Below are positions 7,106-15,975 of a stretch of DNA of 64,000 nt, in pieces; within the stretch, counting starts at the first letter, position 1; the number at the start of each line of letters is the position of its first letter. The position numbers and the translations under genes were made by a program. The DNA is from Actinopolyspora xinjiangensis (lineage in GTDB: Bacteria; Actinomycetota; Actinomycetes; Mycobacteriales; Pseudonocardiaceae): positions 156,777-220,776 of the forward strand of contig NZ_FNJR01000011.1 of NCBI RefSeq assembly GCF_900104475.1, given 5' to 3'. A model generated the notes under the pieces. It was not told the origin of the DNA. It did not search any database and saw nothing but the letters and a program-made list of their open reading frames with translations.

Positions 7106-7650
7106 GTCGGAGAACGACCACCGGAGTCGGGTGATCGGTGGTGGCGTGCTCGTCGGCGTGTTGGTTGAGGCGGTGGGGCGTCGATGATGATGGAATGAGG
7201 TGCTGGCCCTACCCGCTCCTGAGCTTCTGAAAAGCACGGTCGCGCCAGAGCGGATGACCAGAAGCCGTTGCCGGAGACCACGAACACAACGGTGAGCGGG
7301 TCAAGCAATGTTGGTCGGCGAACCGTCGAGAGCGCTGCTGGAATTAGCTGTTTTCGACACGAACTGTCGCGTTGACTGCGAGGATGGTTCCGATGTGGGC
7401 GGGAACCGGCTCCGGACGAGCAAGAGATGTAGTACGAGTCCGTACTCCGGCGAGGTGTGTGGCATGATTCTTGTGAAAGTCGGTTTCATGTTGCCCCTCC
7501 GGTCGAGGCGAAATCGATTCCTTCGTGGCATGACACTTCGCGGACTCCGGTTTGCGTGTGGTGCGTCCTCTCCTGCTGGGGTGGAGCCGGGTGTTCGACA
7601 AAGCAAAAATGTCTTCGTGTGACACTCCATCGAATGATTAGACGAACTTA
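7106..7650. other. Non-coding stretch before the KAP gene
   Basis: No convincing gene is seen. The left part may hold further decayed integrase sequence. The right part (about 7340-7650) is less GC-rich than the chromosome around it and presumably contains the promoter of the KAP gene. Short open frames on both strands have no recognisable protein character. Confidence 0.4.
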
Positions 7651-9459
7651 GTGGCCAGGAACTGGTGCATCAGGGAAAACTGTGACGAGAGGATGGACGT
7701 GCAACCGTCTACGGACAATCGTTTCGTTGTCCTCAACGATGAGCCCGTGAGTGAGCGGGGAGAGGACCTGCTCGGTACGAGTGAGACGGCGGACAGGCTC
7801 TCGGATCTAATTGTCTCATCCAGGGAGTCCACGCCCTTCACCCTCGCGATCGATGCTGGCTGGGGTATGGGAAAGAGCAGCCTCATGCGGCAGCTACAGC
7901 TCGGGTTGGAGGAACTGGAAGGAGTGCAGACGGCTTGGTTCAATGCTTGGACCTCGGGCTCCGATGCTTTGGAGGTTTTGATCAAGTCAGTTCTGCTTCG
8001 CTTCGATCGAAATATCATACGCAGGGCCTATCACAGGATATCCGGAGCGCCACGACTGTGGAGGTGGATCAGAATCGGGGTTCGCCTCACTATGACTACC
8101 TTCGGCCTACGGCGCTTGGTCGACGAACTCTGGGATCAGCTTTCTGTGGATCCGAAGTCGCGCAACGAGATTCGTGGTGCTGTGCGGGACATGGCGCAGG
8201 AGTGGTTGAATTCGACGAATTCGCCCGGTAGGCAGATCGTGATTTTCATCGACGATTTGGACCGTTGTCGGAACGATGTCGTGGTGACTGTTTGCGAGGC
8301 GATCAAACTATATTTGGACGTGCCGGGACTGGTGTTCGTCATAGGGTGCGATCAGTCCGCTCTCGCTCGTAGTGTTCAGAATGCGGAAATTGGTGGTGAG
8401 TACCCATCCGGTTATTTGGAGAAAATTGTACAAGTAAATTATCATTCCCCTCTTCCCGGGCAACGTCAGGTGCGTGACCTGGTCAACGGGTATGCCTCGA
8501 AGTCAGGTACGTCGCAGCTGTTCGATGATCACGTTCTGAACTTCGTCGCCGAACGTACCGGCCGGAACCCCAGGCGCATCAAGAGGTTGATCAACAGTTT
8601 TGTGCTCGAGTACCACCTCGACAAGGAGTGGCACAGCTTCGGTGCGGACATCCTTGTGAGAGTGCTGCTGCTGCAGCACTTCTACCCGGTTTTCTACAGG
8701 CTTCTCACCAGTTCGTCCTTCGAGGACCCTGTGCGGGAGTTCCTCGATTATCGCGATGCTCGTGAGAATATAAACATGGGTGGGACAAATCCCGGATCGT
8801 GGAAGGAGGTTTTCGCGAAGTACAAGATTGAGCCTCCCGGTGAAAATGAGGATCGTGATGTTCTTCTTGGTCATCTCGGGCAGCTGGAGAATCAACTTCC
8901 GGATTCGTTTCCGGGGCTTGTTGGCGATGAGGTTTTCACAACTACGCTGCGTCAGCTGAAGGACTCGCCGCACTTTCAACATCTGCGGGAGCACCTGCAA
9001 CGTCGGCGCTTCCAGTTCGATCCGAACGGAATTATCGGTACCGAGGAGCGTTTTTCGGAAGAGCAACCCGATATGCGGGGTGGTTACGCGCTCGTCGTGG
9101 ACGATGTTTTCGAGGAGAAAGACGGTAGTTTCTCGGACACGGGAAGAATCGTTACCACTCTGCAGCAGTGGGGAGCTCGAGTGGATACCGCCAGTGATTT
9201 CGATTCGATGAAGCGAGTGATAAGCGAGAGGACTCCGGATGTGATTGTCTCCGACATCAACCGTCATGGCGTCGAGAACGCCGGACTGCAGGATCTTCAA
9301 GCGTTGCGTGACCGAGGTGTATACGGAGGTCCCGTTGTGTTTTACGTGGCGCGTGTCACGCCTGCGCGACGCAAGTGGGCGAGCGACCTGGAGGCAGTCG
9401 GAGTAACGAACAGTTTCAGCGAGGCCATGGAATGGGTAAGGATGTCGCTATTTGGCTGA
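7651..9459 (+). CDS. KAP P-loop NTPase fused to receiver-like domain
   Basis: A protein of up to 602 residues. Walker A is GWGMGKSS at 70-77 and Walker B is IVIFIDDLDRC at 196-206; other KAP-family marks are VFVIGCDQSAL (228-238), YLEKIVQ (255-261) and NPRRIKRLIN (306-315). Residues about 478-600 resemble a CheY-type receiver: acidic D484-D485 and a candidate phospho-acceptor D535 in VIVSD. The usual Thr/Ser and Lys switch residues are not obvious. KAP NTPases include PifA, which excludes phage T7. GTG at 7651 gives the full frame, but ATG at 7693 (MDVQPSTD) is an alternative; neither has a strong ribosome site. The gene is less GC-rich than its neighbours and is the only intact gene after tRNA fragment 3. 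Confidence 0.82.
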   Translation: MARNWCIRENCDERMDVQPSTDNRFVVLNDEPVSERGEDLLGTSETADRLSDLIVSSRESTPFTLAIDAGWGMGKSSLMRQLQLGLEELEGVQTAWFNAWTSGSDALEVLIKSVLLRFDRNIIRRAYHRISGAPRLWRWIRIGVRLTMTTFGLRRLVDELWDQLSVDPKSRNEIRGAVRDMAQEWLNSTNSPGRQIVIFIDDLDRCRNDVVVTVCEAIKLYLDVPGLVFVIGCDQSALARSVQNAEIGGEYPSGYLEKIVQVNYHSPLPGQRQVRDLVNGYASKSGTSQLFDDHVLNFVAERTGRNPRRIKRLINSFVLEYHLDKEWHSFGADILVRVLLLQHFYPVFYRLLTSSSFEDPVREFLDYRDARENINMGGTNPGSWKEVFAKYKIEPPGENEDRDVLLGHLGQLENQLPDSFPGLVGDEVFTTTLRQLKDSPHFQHLREHLQRRRFQFDPNGIIGTEERFSEEQPDMRGGYALVVDDVFEEKDGSFSDTGRIVTTLQQWGARVDTASDFDSMKRVISERTPDVIVSDINRHGVENAGLQDLQALRDRGVYGGPVVFYVARVTPARRKWASDLEAVGVTNSFSEAMEWVRMSLFG

Positions 9460-9465
9460 AAGATT

Positions 9466-10365
9466 CTATGGATCAGCCGTGTATGCTGCCGTTTTTTCTT
9501 CGGTAGACGCGTGTGATCCATCCGGGGTCGGTCGTGTTCCGGAATCTTTTTCGGGTGACGGGTTTCTGGCTCCCTTGCCCTCCGCCGTCCGCTGGTGCTC
9601 TCCGAGAGGGATCGCGGCGGGACTTGTGAGCTCCCGGTAGTGGTAGTGCGAGGCCCACCGGAACCCCGCTCGCTCGTAGAGCGCGCGGGCGGCGTGGTTG
9701 TCGGTGGTCACCTGCAGCCAGGCGTACTTCGAGCCGCACTCGGCGGCCCGCTCCAGCAGGCCCCGCAGGATCGCGCTCGCGTGGCCGCGACCTCGTGCGT
9801 CGGGCCGCGTGGCCATGCAGTACAGCCCGGCCCGGGAACCGACCAGGGCGAGACGCCCCACCGCCGCGACGCCGTGCCGGTCCTCGCGCGAGGCGTACAG
9901 CGCCGGGACGGCGGTCAGGATCTCGTGGGCGATCGCTCGTGAGTCGGGGCCGCCCCGCCCGTCCACCTTCCACCACAGCTCCGTCCAGCTCGGGTCCGGT
10001 CGGTGTTGTACGTGGATCTCCGGCCGACTGCCGGGGAGGTGGTGCGGTACCTCCCCGAGCGCGGCCACCAGCACGACAGTGGGGGTTCGGAGTTCGTATC
10101 CTCGCCGCGCCAGCACAGCGTCCAGATCGGACGGTCGTGCGGCCGGGCCGAGCTGGAACGCGGGCAGCAGCCCGTGGCAACGGTAGAGCTCCTCGACCCG
10201 GCAGACAGCCCTCTCCGGCTCGCTCGGGGAGCGGAACGGCAGGACCGAGTTGGCCCGCCGCGTCACTCCGCCGGAGAACCGCGCGAGCCAACCGTCGACC
10301 GTCGTCTCCCGAATCGCGGGCCAACCCCGCCGCATGAGCTCGTCGAGCTCGGTCGTCGAGATCAC
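9466..10365 (-). CDS. GNAT-family N-acetyltransferase
   Basis: A protein of 299 residues. The GNAT acetyl-CoA loop is at 191-196 (RGRGHA), preceded by the strand LVGSRAGLYCMATRPDA and followed by a helix and a WLQVTTDNHAARALYERAGF segment, the typical GNAT C-terminal half. The last roughly 50 residues are polar and low-complexity. The acceptor substrate is unknown. The gene converges on the KAP gene with six bases between them, so the island probably ends here. The GTG start coincides with the predicted transcription start, implying a leaderless mRNA. Confidence 0.85.
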   Translation of the reverse strand: MISTTELDELMRRGWPAIRETTVDGWLARFSGGVTRRANSVLPFRSPSEPERAVCRVEELYRCHGLLPAFQLGPAARPSDLDAVLARRGYELRTPTVVLVAALGEVPHHLPGSRPEIHVQHRPDPSWTELWWKVDGRGGPDSRAIAHEILTAVPALYASREDRHGVAAVGRLALVGSRAGLYCMATRPDARGRGHASAILRGLLERAAECGSKYAWLQVTTDNHAARALYERAGFRWASHYHYRELTSPAAIPLGEHQRTAEGKGARNPSPEKDSGTRPTPDGSHASTEEKTAAYTADP

Positions 10366-10377
10366 CAGGGCAGTATA
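10365..10377 (-). promoter_or_regulatory. -10 element of a leaderless GNAT transcript
   Basis: On the minus strand TATACT occupies 10377-10372, and the GTG start codon begins at 10365, seven bases after the last T. That is the normal distance from a -10 box to the transcription start. No Shine-Dalgarno sequence is present, consistent with leaderless translation, which is common in actinobacteria. Confidence 0.5.
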
Positions 10378-10447
10378 GGAACCCGTGCTGACGCCCGGCC
10401 ACGTTTTTCCGGCGAGTGACGGTCAGGCGTTCACGAGCGTCCCGGCC

Positions 10448-11785
10448 TCAGCCCTGCATTCGCCGGATCGTCTCCCTGCTGTTCGGGGAGTCCGTGGCCC
10501 CGGCGAAGCCGGGGTGTGGGGTCGGGACGCTGCCCGGGACTGGGCCTCCCTGTTGCGGTTCGGTGCCTGGATCAGCCAGGACGTCGGGCGGCATTCGAGG
10601 TCTTCCGTAGTGTCCCGGCGTCGGCCCGGGGGGCGGCGGACCTCCCCAGCCCGGTGGCTCCGGCGGGCCCTGGTTCGGTCTTTCCGGCCACGTGCCGTTG
10701 AACGAACGGTCCCCGTGGAACACGGCCCCGGCCAGGCTCACCCACTCGTGGAACACGGCCCTGTCGAAGTCGGCCTCGGAGTGGAACTCCGCGCGGTCCA
10801 GCCGCACGAATCTCCGGAACTCGGTGTCGGCGAACCACGCCTCATCGCGGAAGACGACCTCCCTGGCACGGACCTCCCCGGTGAACTCGGCCCGGTCGAA
10901 CGAAGCCGGACCGTGGAACCGCGCGCGGTCCAGCCGCACGTGGCGCACCCGGCAGTCGACCATGCTCCAGTCCTGCAACGTCGCGGTGGTCAGGTCCAGG
11001 CTGATGTGGGGCCAGAACTTCGGATTGGTCGGCGCGCCGCTCGCATCGGGATCGGGGCGGATGTGGCTCCCGATGAGTCGTTGCGCGGTACGACGCACCT
11101 GTTCTTCCTGCTGCTGTTCCTCCCGCTGGTCGAAGGTCTCGGGGCCGTTGATCGGTATCAGCGAGGAGGTCCGTGCTCCGTTCAGCCCTCGTGTCGGTGG
11201 GCGCAGCCCCAGTCGCAGCACCCCACCGCTCCGGGGGAGTTCCTCCGGAGCGGTCGTCTCGGGCTCCGGAGGTGTGAACGGCATCCTGAGGTAGGCGCAG
11301 AGCAGATCCACGACGGTTTGGCGGTGGGGCGGGTTGTTCTCGCCCAGGCGGTCCAACGCGTAGAGCGCGGCCAGCCGTACCGGCGCCTTGTCCGAGCCGA
11401 GCTGCTCGGCGGCGGAGGCGTAGAGTTCGGTGACCCGCCGCTCGGTGGCGTCGTGCCTGGTGTCGGCGGCCGCCCGTTCCTTCTGGTCCAGGGAGAGCTC
11501 GGTAGCCCGCTGCCGCCGTGCGGCCAGCAGCAGCGCCACGCCTCCACCACTGCCCAGCACGATGCTGCCCGCGACCTTGACCGTCTCCAGGCGAGCCTTG
11601 TCCCGAGCGCTACCGCTGCCGAACGACTCCAGCAGCAGCCACATCGACAGGCCGGCCACTACCAGCAACAGCAGAGCACCCACCCAGATGGCCCAGCCGG
11701 GCATGACCGGAGCGGGCCTTACCGCCGCGTCGGCCTGCGGATTCGGGGCGGGCTCGTAGCGCGTTCTATTCCGGACTCGACTCAC
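10448..11785 (-). CDS. Pentapeptide-repeat membrane protein
   Basis: A protein of 445 residues from a GTG that overlaps the end of the upstream small gene. Near the N-terminus are two hydrophobic segments (PGWAIWVGALLLLVVAGLS; VAGSIVLGSGGGVALLLA), then a charged helical region (LYASAAEQLGSDKAPVRLAALYALDRLG). After residue about 280 come tandem F-x3-A-x-F repeats (ASFDRAEFTG, ADFDRAVFHE), the pentapeptide-repeat beta-helix pattern. The C-terminus is a Pro/Gly-rich tail. The helical segment plus repeats are common in a family of uncharacterised actinomycete membrane proteins. The function is unknown. Confidence 0.7.
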   Translation of the reverse strand: MSRVRNRTRYEPAPNPQADAAVRPAPVMPGWAIWVGALLLLVVAGLSMWLLLESFGSGSARDKARLETVKVAGSIVLGSGGGVALLLAARRQRATELSLDQKERAAADTRHDATERRVTELYASAAEQLGSDKAPVRLAALYALDRLGENNPPHRQTVVDLLCAYLRMPFTPPEPETTAPEELPRSGGVLRLGLRPPTRGLNGARTSSLIPINGPETFDQREEQQQEEQVRRTAQRLIGSHIRPDPDASGAPTNPKFWPHISLDLTTATLQDWSMVDCRVRHVRLDRARFHGPASFDRAEFTGEVRAREVVFRDEAWFADTEFRRFVRLDRAEFHSEADFDRAVFHEWVSLAGAVFHGDRSFNGTWPERPNQGPPEPPGWGGPPPPGPTPGHYGRPRMPPDVLADPGTEPQQGGPVPGSVPTPHPGFAGATDSPNSRETIRRMQG

Positions 11786-11996
11786 TCGGACTCTCCGGAA
11801 AGTCCCGTTCTCGCCGAGTGGAACGACGCTCCAGCACCAGGCGTGCGTTCCCGTCCGGGGTGGCGCGAAGAGCACTCCCCCCGGAGTGTTCCACCACGAC
11901 AGCGGGAGACGTCTCGTCGGTCGTCGGGGGAGGGGTGGCCCCGTCCGGGGCGTCCCCACCGGCACCGTTCGCTCCTCCGCCGTCACCGTCGCCCAT
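11766..11996 (-). CDS. Small acidic hypothetical protein upstream of pentapeptide protein
   Basis: Seventy-six residues starting MGDGDGGGANG, rich in Gly, Asp, Pro and Thr, with a short ordered stretch (ARLVLERRSTRRERDF) at the end. GGAGG lies eight bases before the ATG at 11996. Its 3' end overlaps the pentapeptide-repeat gene by 20 bases, so they are cotranscribed and probably coupled. No family is recognised and no membrane segment is present. Confidence 0.55.
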   Translation of the reverse strand: MGDGDGGGANGAGGDAPDGATPPPTTDETSPAVVVEHSGGSALRATPDGNARLVLERRSTRRERDFPESPSESSPE

Positions 11997-12163
11997 GACG
12001 GGGACCTCCCTCCGGGCGCTTGGCACCGCTCCACGTCCGAGGCTAGCACCGCTTTTCCACGCTGTGTGACGAAACGAGAACGCCGGGTGCGCCCGCCTGC
12101 GGGGTTTTGTGGAACGGAGCGGTTTCATGGACGTCGCGGCGAGCGCGGTTGTAGCTTCCCCGC

Positions 12164-13075
12164 ATGCGTGTACTGACCACACCCGAAGAGCGTTTCGAGG
12201 CACTGCCCGGATTCCAGTACCGGCCGCACCGCGTAGAACTGTCCGATCAAGACGGTGGGACGCTGCGGATGGCCTACGTCGCCGACGGCCCGGAGGACGG
12301 GCCCGTCGTGCTGCTGCTGCACGGGGAGCCCAGCTGGTCCTTCCTCTACCGCGACGTCATGGCGGTGCTGGCCGAAGCGGGAATCAGGGCCGTCGCCCCC
12401 GACCTCGTCGGGTTCGGCCGCTCGGACAAGCCGACACGGCAGAGCGACCACAGCTACGCGCGGCACGTCGAGTGGTTGCGCCAGTTCGCCTTCGACGTGT
12501 TCGACCTGCGGGAGGTCACGCTGGTCGGACAGGACTGGGGTGGCCTGCTGGGGCTGCGACTGCTGGCCGAACACCCTGAGCGGTTCTCGGGTGCGGTCGC
12601 CGCCAACACCGGAATGCCAACCGGAGACCACAACATGCCGGAGGTGTGGTGGGACTTCCGCAGGGCGGTGGAGAAGGCCGAGATCCTCGACGTGGGACGA
12701 CTGGTGGCCAGTGGCTGCGCCCGGCCGATGTCCGAGGAGGTCCGAGCCGCCTACGACGCCCCCTTCCCGGACGAGTCCCACAAGGCGGGACCCCGCGTGA
12801 TGCCGAAGCTGGTCCCGACCGCACCGGACGATCCCGCCACGGAGGCGAACCGGGCGGCGTGGCGGACGCTCGCAGGCAGCACGACACCGCTGCTGACGGC
12901 GTTCAGCGACAGCGACCCGATCACCGCGTCCATGGGGCCGGTGCTGCGCAAGACCGTGCCCGGCGCGGCGGGGCAGCGGCACGCCACCATCGCCGGAGCC
13001 GGGCACTTCCTGCAGGAGGACGCGGGCACCGAACTCGGCCGGGTGATCTCGGAGTTCGTGCGGCCCTCGCGCTGA
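12164..13075 (+). CDS. dhmA: Haloalkane dehalogenase (alpha/beta hydrolase)
   Basis: A protein of 303 residues with haloalkane dehalogenase landmarks: HGEPSW at 53-58 (oxyanion residue E55), nucleophile D124 followed by halide-binding W125 in GQDWGG, second acid D251 in FSDSDP, and H281 in GAGHFLQED. D124, a Trp directly after it, and the acid in this position match subfamily I enzymes such as DhlA and DhmA. These hydrolyse carbon-halogen bonds in the cytoplasm through an alkyl-enzyme ester. The gene stands alone and converges on actP. Its natural substrate is unknown. Confidence 0.88.
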   Translation: MRVLTTPEERFEALPGFQYRPHRVELSDQDGGTLRMAYVADGPEDGPVVLLLHGEPSWSFLYRDVMAVLAEAGIRAVAPDLVGFGRSDKPTRQSDHSYARHVEWLRQFAFDVFDLREVTLVGQDWGGLLGLRLLAEHPERFSGAVAANTGMPTGDHNMPEVWWDFRRAVEKAEILDVGRLVASGCARPMSEEVRAAYDAPFPDESHKAGPRVMPKLVPTAPDDPATEANRAAWRTLAGSTTPLLTAFSDSDPITASMGPVLRKTVPGAAGQRHATIAGAGHFLQEDAGTELGRVISEFVRPSR

Positions 13076-13152
13076 GGGGCCGCCGGGATCGCCGGTGCTG
13101 GTGGAGCCGCTCCCGCCTCGTCCGCACCGGCACACCCGAGGGTGGTGGGCCG

Positions 13153-14763
13153 TCAGCCCACCACGTCCCGCGAACCGATACCGGTCAGCGAGCGCACCTC
13201 CATCTCGTCGAAGTCCGCCGGGTCGGCGGAGCGCGGCCGCACGAAGGTGCCGATGATGCCGCACAGGAACGACACCGGGATGGAGACGATGCCCGGATTG
13301 CTCAGCGGGAAGAAGCTGAAGTCCACCGAGGGGAAGATCGAGTCCGGAGCACCGGAGACCACCGGTGAGAACAGCATCAGCAGCAGGCAGGAACCGAGTC
13401 CGCCGTACATGCCCCACAGCGTTCCGGAGGTGTTGAACCGCTTCCAGAACAGGGTGAACAGCAGTGTGGACAGGTTCGCCGAGGCCGCGATGGCGAAGGC
13501 CAGCCCGACCAGGAAGGCGATGTTCTGCCCGTTAACCAGGATGCCGCCGATGATGGCAGCCGCACCCATGACCATCGCGGTGATCCGCGCGACCCTGACC
13601 TCGGAGTCGGGGTCGGCCCTGCCGCCGCGCACCACGTTGGCGTAGAAGTCGTGCGCGAAGGAGGCGGACGCCGTCAGGGTCAGCCCCGCGACCACGGCGA
13701 GAATGGTGGCGAAGGCGACCGCGGAGATCACGCCCAGCAGCGGGGTGCCGCCGATCTCGTAGGCGAGCAGTGGGGCGGCCGAGTTCTCCTCGCCGGGAGC
13801 GTTCCGGATCGTCTCGGTGCCCACCAGCGCGGCCGAGCCGAATCCGATGACCAGCGTGCACAGGTAGAACAGCGACATCAACCAGGTCGCCCACACCACC
13901 GACCGGCGCGCTTCCCGCGAGTTGGGAACCGTGTAGAACCGCATCAGCACGTGCGGCAGTCCGGCGACGCCGAGCACCAGGGCCATCGACAGCGACACGA
14001 AGTCCAGCTTGGTCAGCGCGCTTTCGCCGTACTGTGCCCCCGGAGCGAACACCCGCTCGCCGAGCGGGTTGTTCTGCGCGGCTCGCTGCATCAGGTCGCT
14101 GAAGTTGAAGCCGAACTTGCCCAGCAGGAAGAGCGTGATCAGCGAAACGGACAGCAGCAGCATGGCCGCCTTCAGGATCTGCACCCAGGTGGTGCCCTTC
14201 ATGCCGCCGATGAGCACGTAGAAGACCATCACCACGCCGACCACGGCGATCACCAGAGCTTGGCCGCTGCTGCTGTGTATGTCCAGCAGCAGGGCGACCA
14301 GGTCTCCCGCTCCCGCCATCTGGGCGACCATGTAGGCGACGGTGATGAACATGGTCGACACGGCCGCGGCCGCCCGCACCGGACGTCGGCGCATCCGGAA
14401 GCTGAGCACGTCACCCATGGTGAAACGGCCGGTGTTGCGCAGCCGCTCGGCGACCAGGAGCAGGTTCACCAACCACGCGACGAGAAAGCCGATCGAGTAG
14501 AGGAATCCGTCGTAGCCGTGCACGGCGATCGCGCCGGCGATGCCGAGGAACGAGGCCGCCGACAGGAAGTCACCGGAAAGCGCGATTCCGTTCTGCGCCC
14601 CGGAGAAGGTTCCACCGGCCGCGAAGTAGTCACTGGTGTTCCGGTTGCTGCTGGCCCGATAGGTGATCAGCAGTGTGAACAGGATCAGTCCGGCGAAGAC
14701 CGTGATGTTCACGGCGGGGTTCGTCCCGTCGAGGGGGGACTGTTGCTGTGCCAGTGCGTTCAC
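13153..14763 (-). CDS. actP: Cation/acetate symporter (SSS family)
   Basis: A protein of 536 residues with about 13 hydrophobic helices. SSS-family features include DYFAAGGTFSGAQNGIALSGDFLSAASFLG and QILKAAMLLL. It resembles ActP, which imports acetate and other short carboxylates with Na+. The GTG start overlaps the stop of the upstream DUF485 gene by four bases (GTGA), the usual yjcH-actP arrangement. A nearby acetyl-CoA synthetase gene, common next to actP, is not in the window. Confidence 0.9.
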   Translation of the reverse strand: MNALAQQQSPLDGTNPAVNITVFAGLILFTLLITYRASSNRNTSDYFAAGGTFSGAQNGIALSGDFLSAASFLGIAGAIAVHGYDGFLYSIGFLVAWLVNLLLVAERLRNTGRFTMGDVLSFRMRRRPVRAAAAVSTMFITVAYMVAQMAGAGDLVALLLDIHSSSGQALVIAVVGVVMVFYVLIGGMKGTTWVQILKAAMLLLSVSLITLFLLGKFGFNFSDLMQRAAQNNPLGERVFAPGAQYGESALTKLDFVSLSMALVLGVAGLPHVLMRFYTVPNSREARRSVVWATWLMSLFYLCTLVIGFGSAALVGTETIRNAPGEENSAAPLLAYEIGGTPLLGVISAVAFATILAVVAGLTLTASASFAHDFYANVVRGGRADPDSEVRVARITAMVMGAAAIIGGILVNGQNIAFLVGLAFAIAASANLSTLLFTLFWKRFNTSGTLWGMYGGLGSCLLLMLFSPVVSGAPDSIFPSVDFSFFPLSNPGIVSIPVSFLCGIIGTFVRPRSADPADFDEMEVRSLTGIGSRDVVG

Positions 14764-15179
14764 CGCTGACCACCACCGGTCGTCTCCCGCAGTTCGTCCA
14801 CCTCGGGGTCCACCCGCCGCGCCGTGAACCGGACGTAGAGCGTGGTGATCAGAAGGGTGGAGGCGAACTGTCCGATTCCGAACAACAAGCCGACGTTGAT
14901 GTTGCCGAACACCGGCTCACCCATGAAATCCGGTGCGTAGGCCGCCAGCAACACGTATCCGAGATACAGCAGCAGGAACAATGCCGTCATCGGCAGTACG
15001 AAGCGCTTCAGGCGGGAACGCAGTTCACCGAATTCCGCGGAGCCCGCAATTCCCGTGAAATCGGGGCCGGTGTTTCCGCCACGTGCCGCGCTTTTCTCGA
15101 TGCCGCCGAAGGAAGCGTGCGTTTTCTCGCCGCGCTCCCCGTGCCGCGCGCGCAGTGGCGGTGGCGTCGTGTCGCTCAT
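14760..15179 (-). CDS. DUF485 membrane protein (YjcH-like partner of ActP)
   Basis: A protein of 139 residues from the ATG at 15179, with AAGAAGG upstream. After a polar N-terminal half come two hydrophobic helices (LPMTALFLLLYLGYVLLAAYA; VGLLFGIGQFASTLLITTLYVRF), the two-helix DUF485 fold. DUF485 proteins almost always precede actP and may aid its assembly; that role is inferred from context. The N-terminal extension of about 60 residues is longer than in E. coli YjcH. A longer frame begins at 15269 but lacks a ribosome site. Confidence 0.82.
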   Translation of the reverse strand: MSDTTPPPLRARHGERGEKTHASFGGIEKSAARGGNTGPDFTGIAGSAEFGELRSRLKRFVLPMTALFLLLYLGYVLLAAYAPDFMGEPVFGNINVGLLFGIGQFASTLLITTLYVRFTARRVDPEVDELRETTGGGQR

Positions 15180-15975
15180 GCGCCCTTCTTCCGAAGCGGG
15201 TGAACTGTGTCGGTGGGGTTGGTGCCGATTCGGGCGTTCGGCGTGACCACGAGACACTCGGCGCGGCACGCGACGCCCCTGGGCCGTGGTCCTGGTCCGC
15301 CGGAACCTGTCCGGTCAGCGCAACATACTACGTCCCTGTTCCCGCTAACGGGGGAATCGTGCTCCTCCTGTCGTCGCAGCCGGACTGACGTACACCTTGC
15401 CGTCCACTCCCCGTCCGAAGGTCCCCGCTCTGTGGTCTCGCAGCTCATGGGCCATTACCGATGGGTACCACAGCGGTCCGGCGGCGCTGCGACTGTCCCG
15501 GTTTTCACAGTGGGCCGAACAAGCTAGAGTATCCGGGTTCGGCACCTTCGGCGAGCTTTCTCCTCTCTTCGGGTGTCACCCGCTGGGGCGGACATAAAAG
15601 ATGATCTTGATCGCAATCGAATTGCCTGTTCAGGTGTGGGGGGTGGAAAACTCGCCCGGCGATCGGTACCTTGGCCGCTATCTTTATAATCCGGGATGAC
15701 CGCGAGCCACACGTCACCCGTTCGAAAAGGCTGGTGAAGTGAACCCTGGCGGTACGCGACTATTGGTGACGGAGCGTATTGTGGGGATCGCGTCCGGCGA
15801 GAATGTCGTGAACCGCTGTCGCCCGGGACGGACTCGGATCGACTGGGCGAACACACGGATAAGCCTTCACTCGGCCGGGTGGCACCAGGCGCCGTTCTCC
15901 TACGATTGTTCGTTCGGAAGGGACCCGCACCGTGACAGAGCAGGACGAACGACAGCTTGACCTTCGGGAGCTTTC
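15180..15975. other. Long intergenic region between actP operon and conservon
   Basis: About 800 bases with no convincing gene. Short open frames on both strands have skewed composition and no ribosome sites. It separates the divergent actP and cvnA operons, so it should contain both promoters. The region around 15590-15700 is less GC-rich than the flanks (AAAAGATGATCTTGATCG, TATCTTTATAATCC) and is the best place to look for promoter or regulator sites. Confidence 0.4.

Noticed and set aside
7344..7625. Minus-strand frame of 93 residues before the KAP gene
   Set aside because: No recognisable features, and it covers the likely KAP promoter.
10385..11998. Plus-strand frame of 537 residues opposite the pentapeptide gene
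   Set aside because: High-GC shadow; low-complexity Arg/Gly/Pro content and no ribosome site, while the minus strand shows clear membrane helices and repeats.
13651..14769. Plus-strand frame of 372 residues opposite actP
   Set aside because: Gln/His/Arg-rich shadow of a membrane protein gene.
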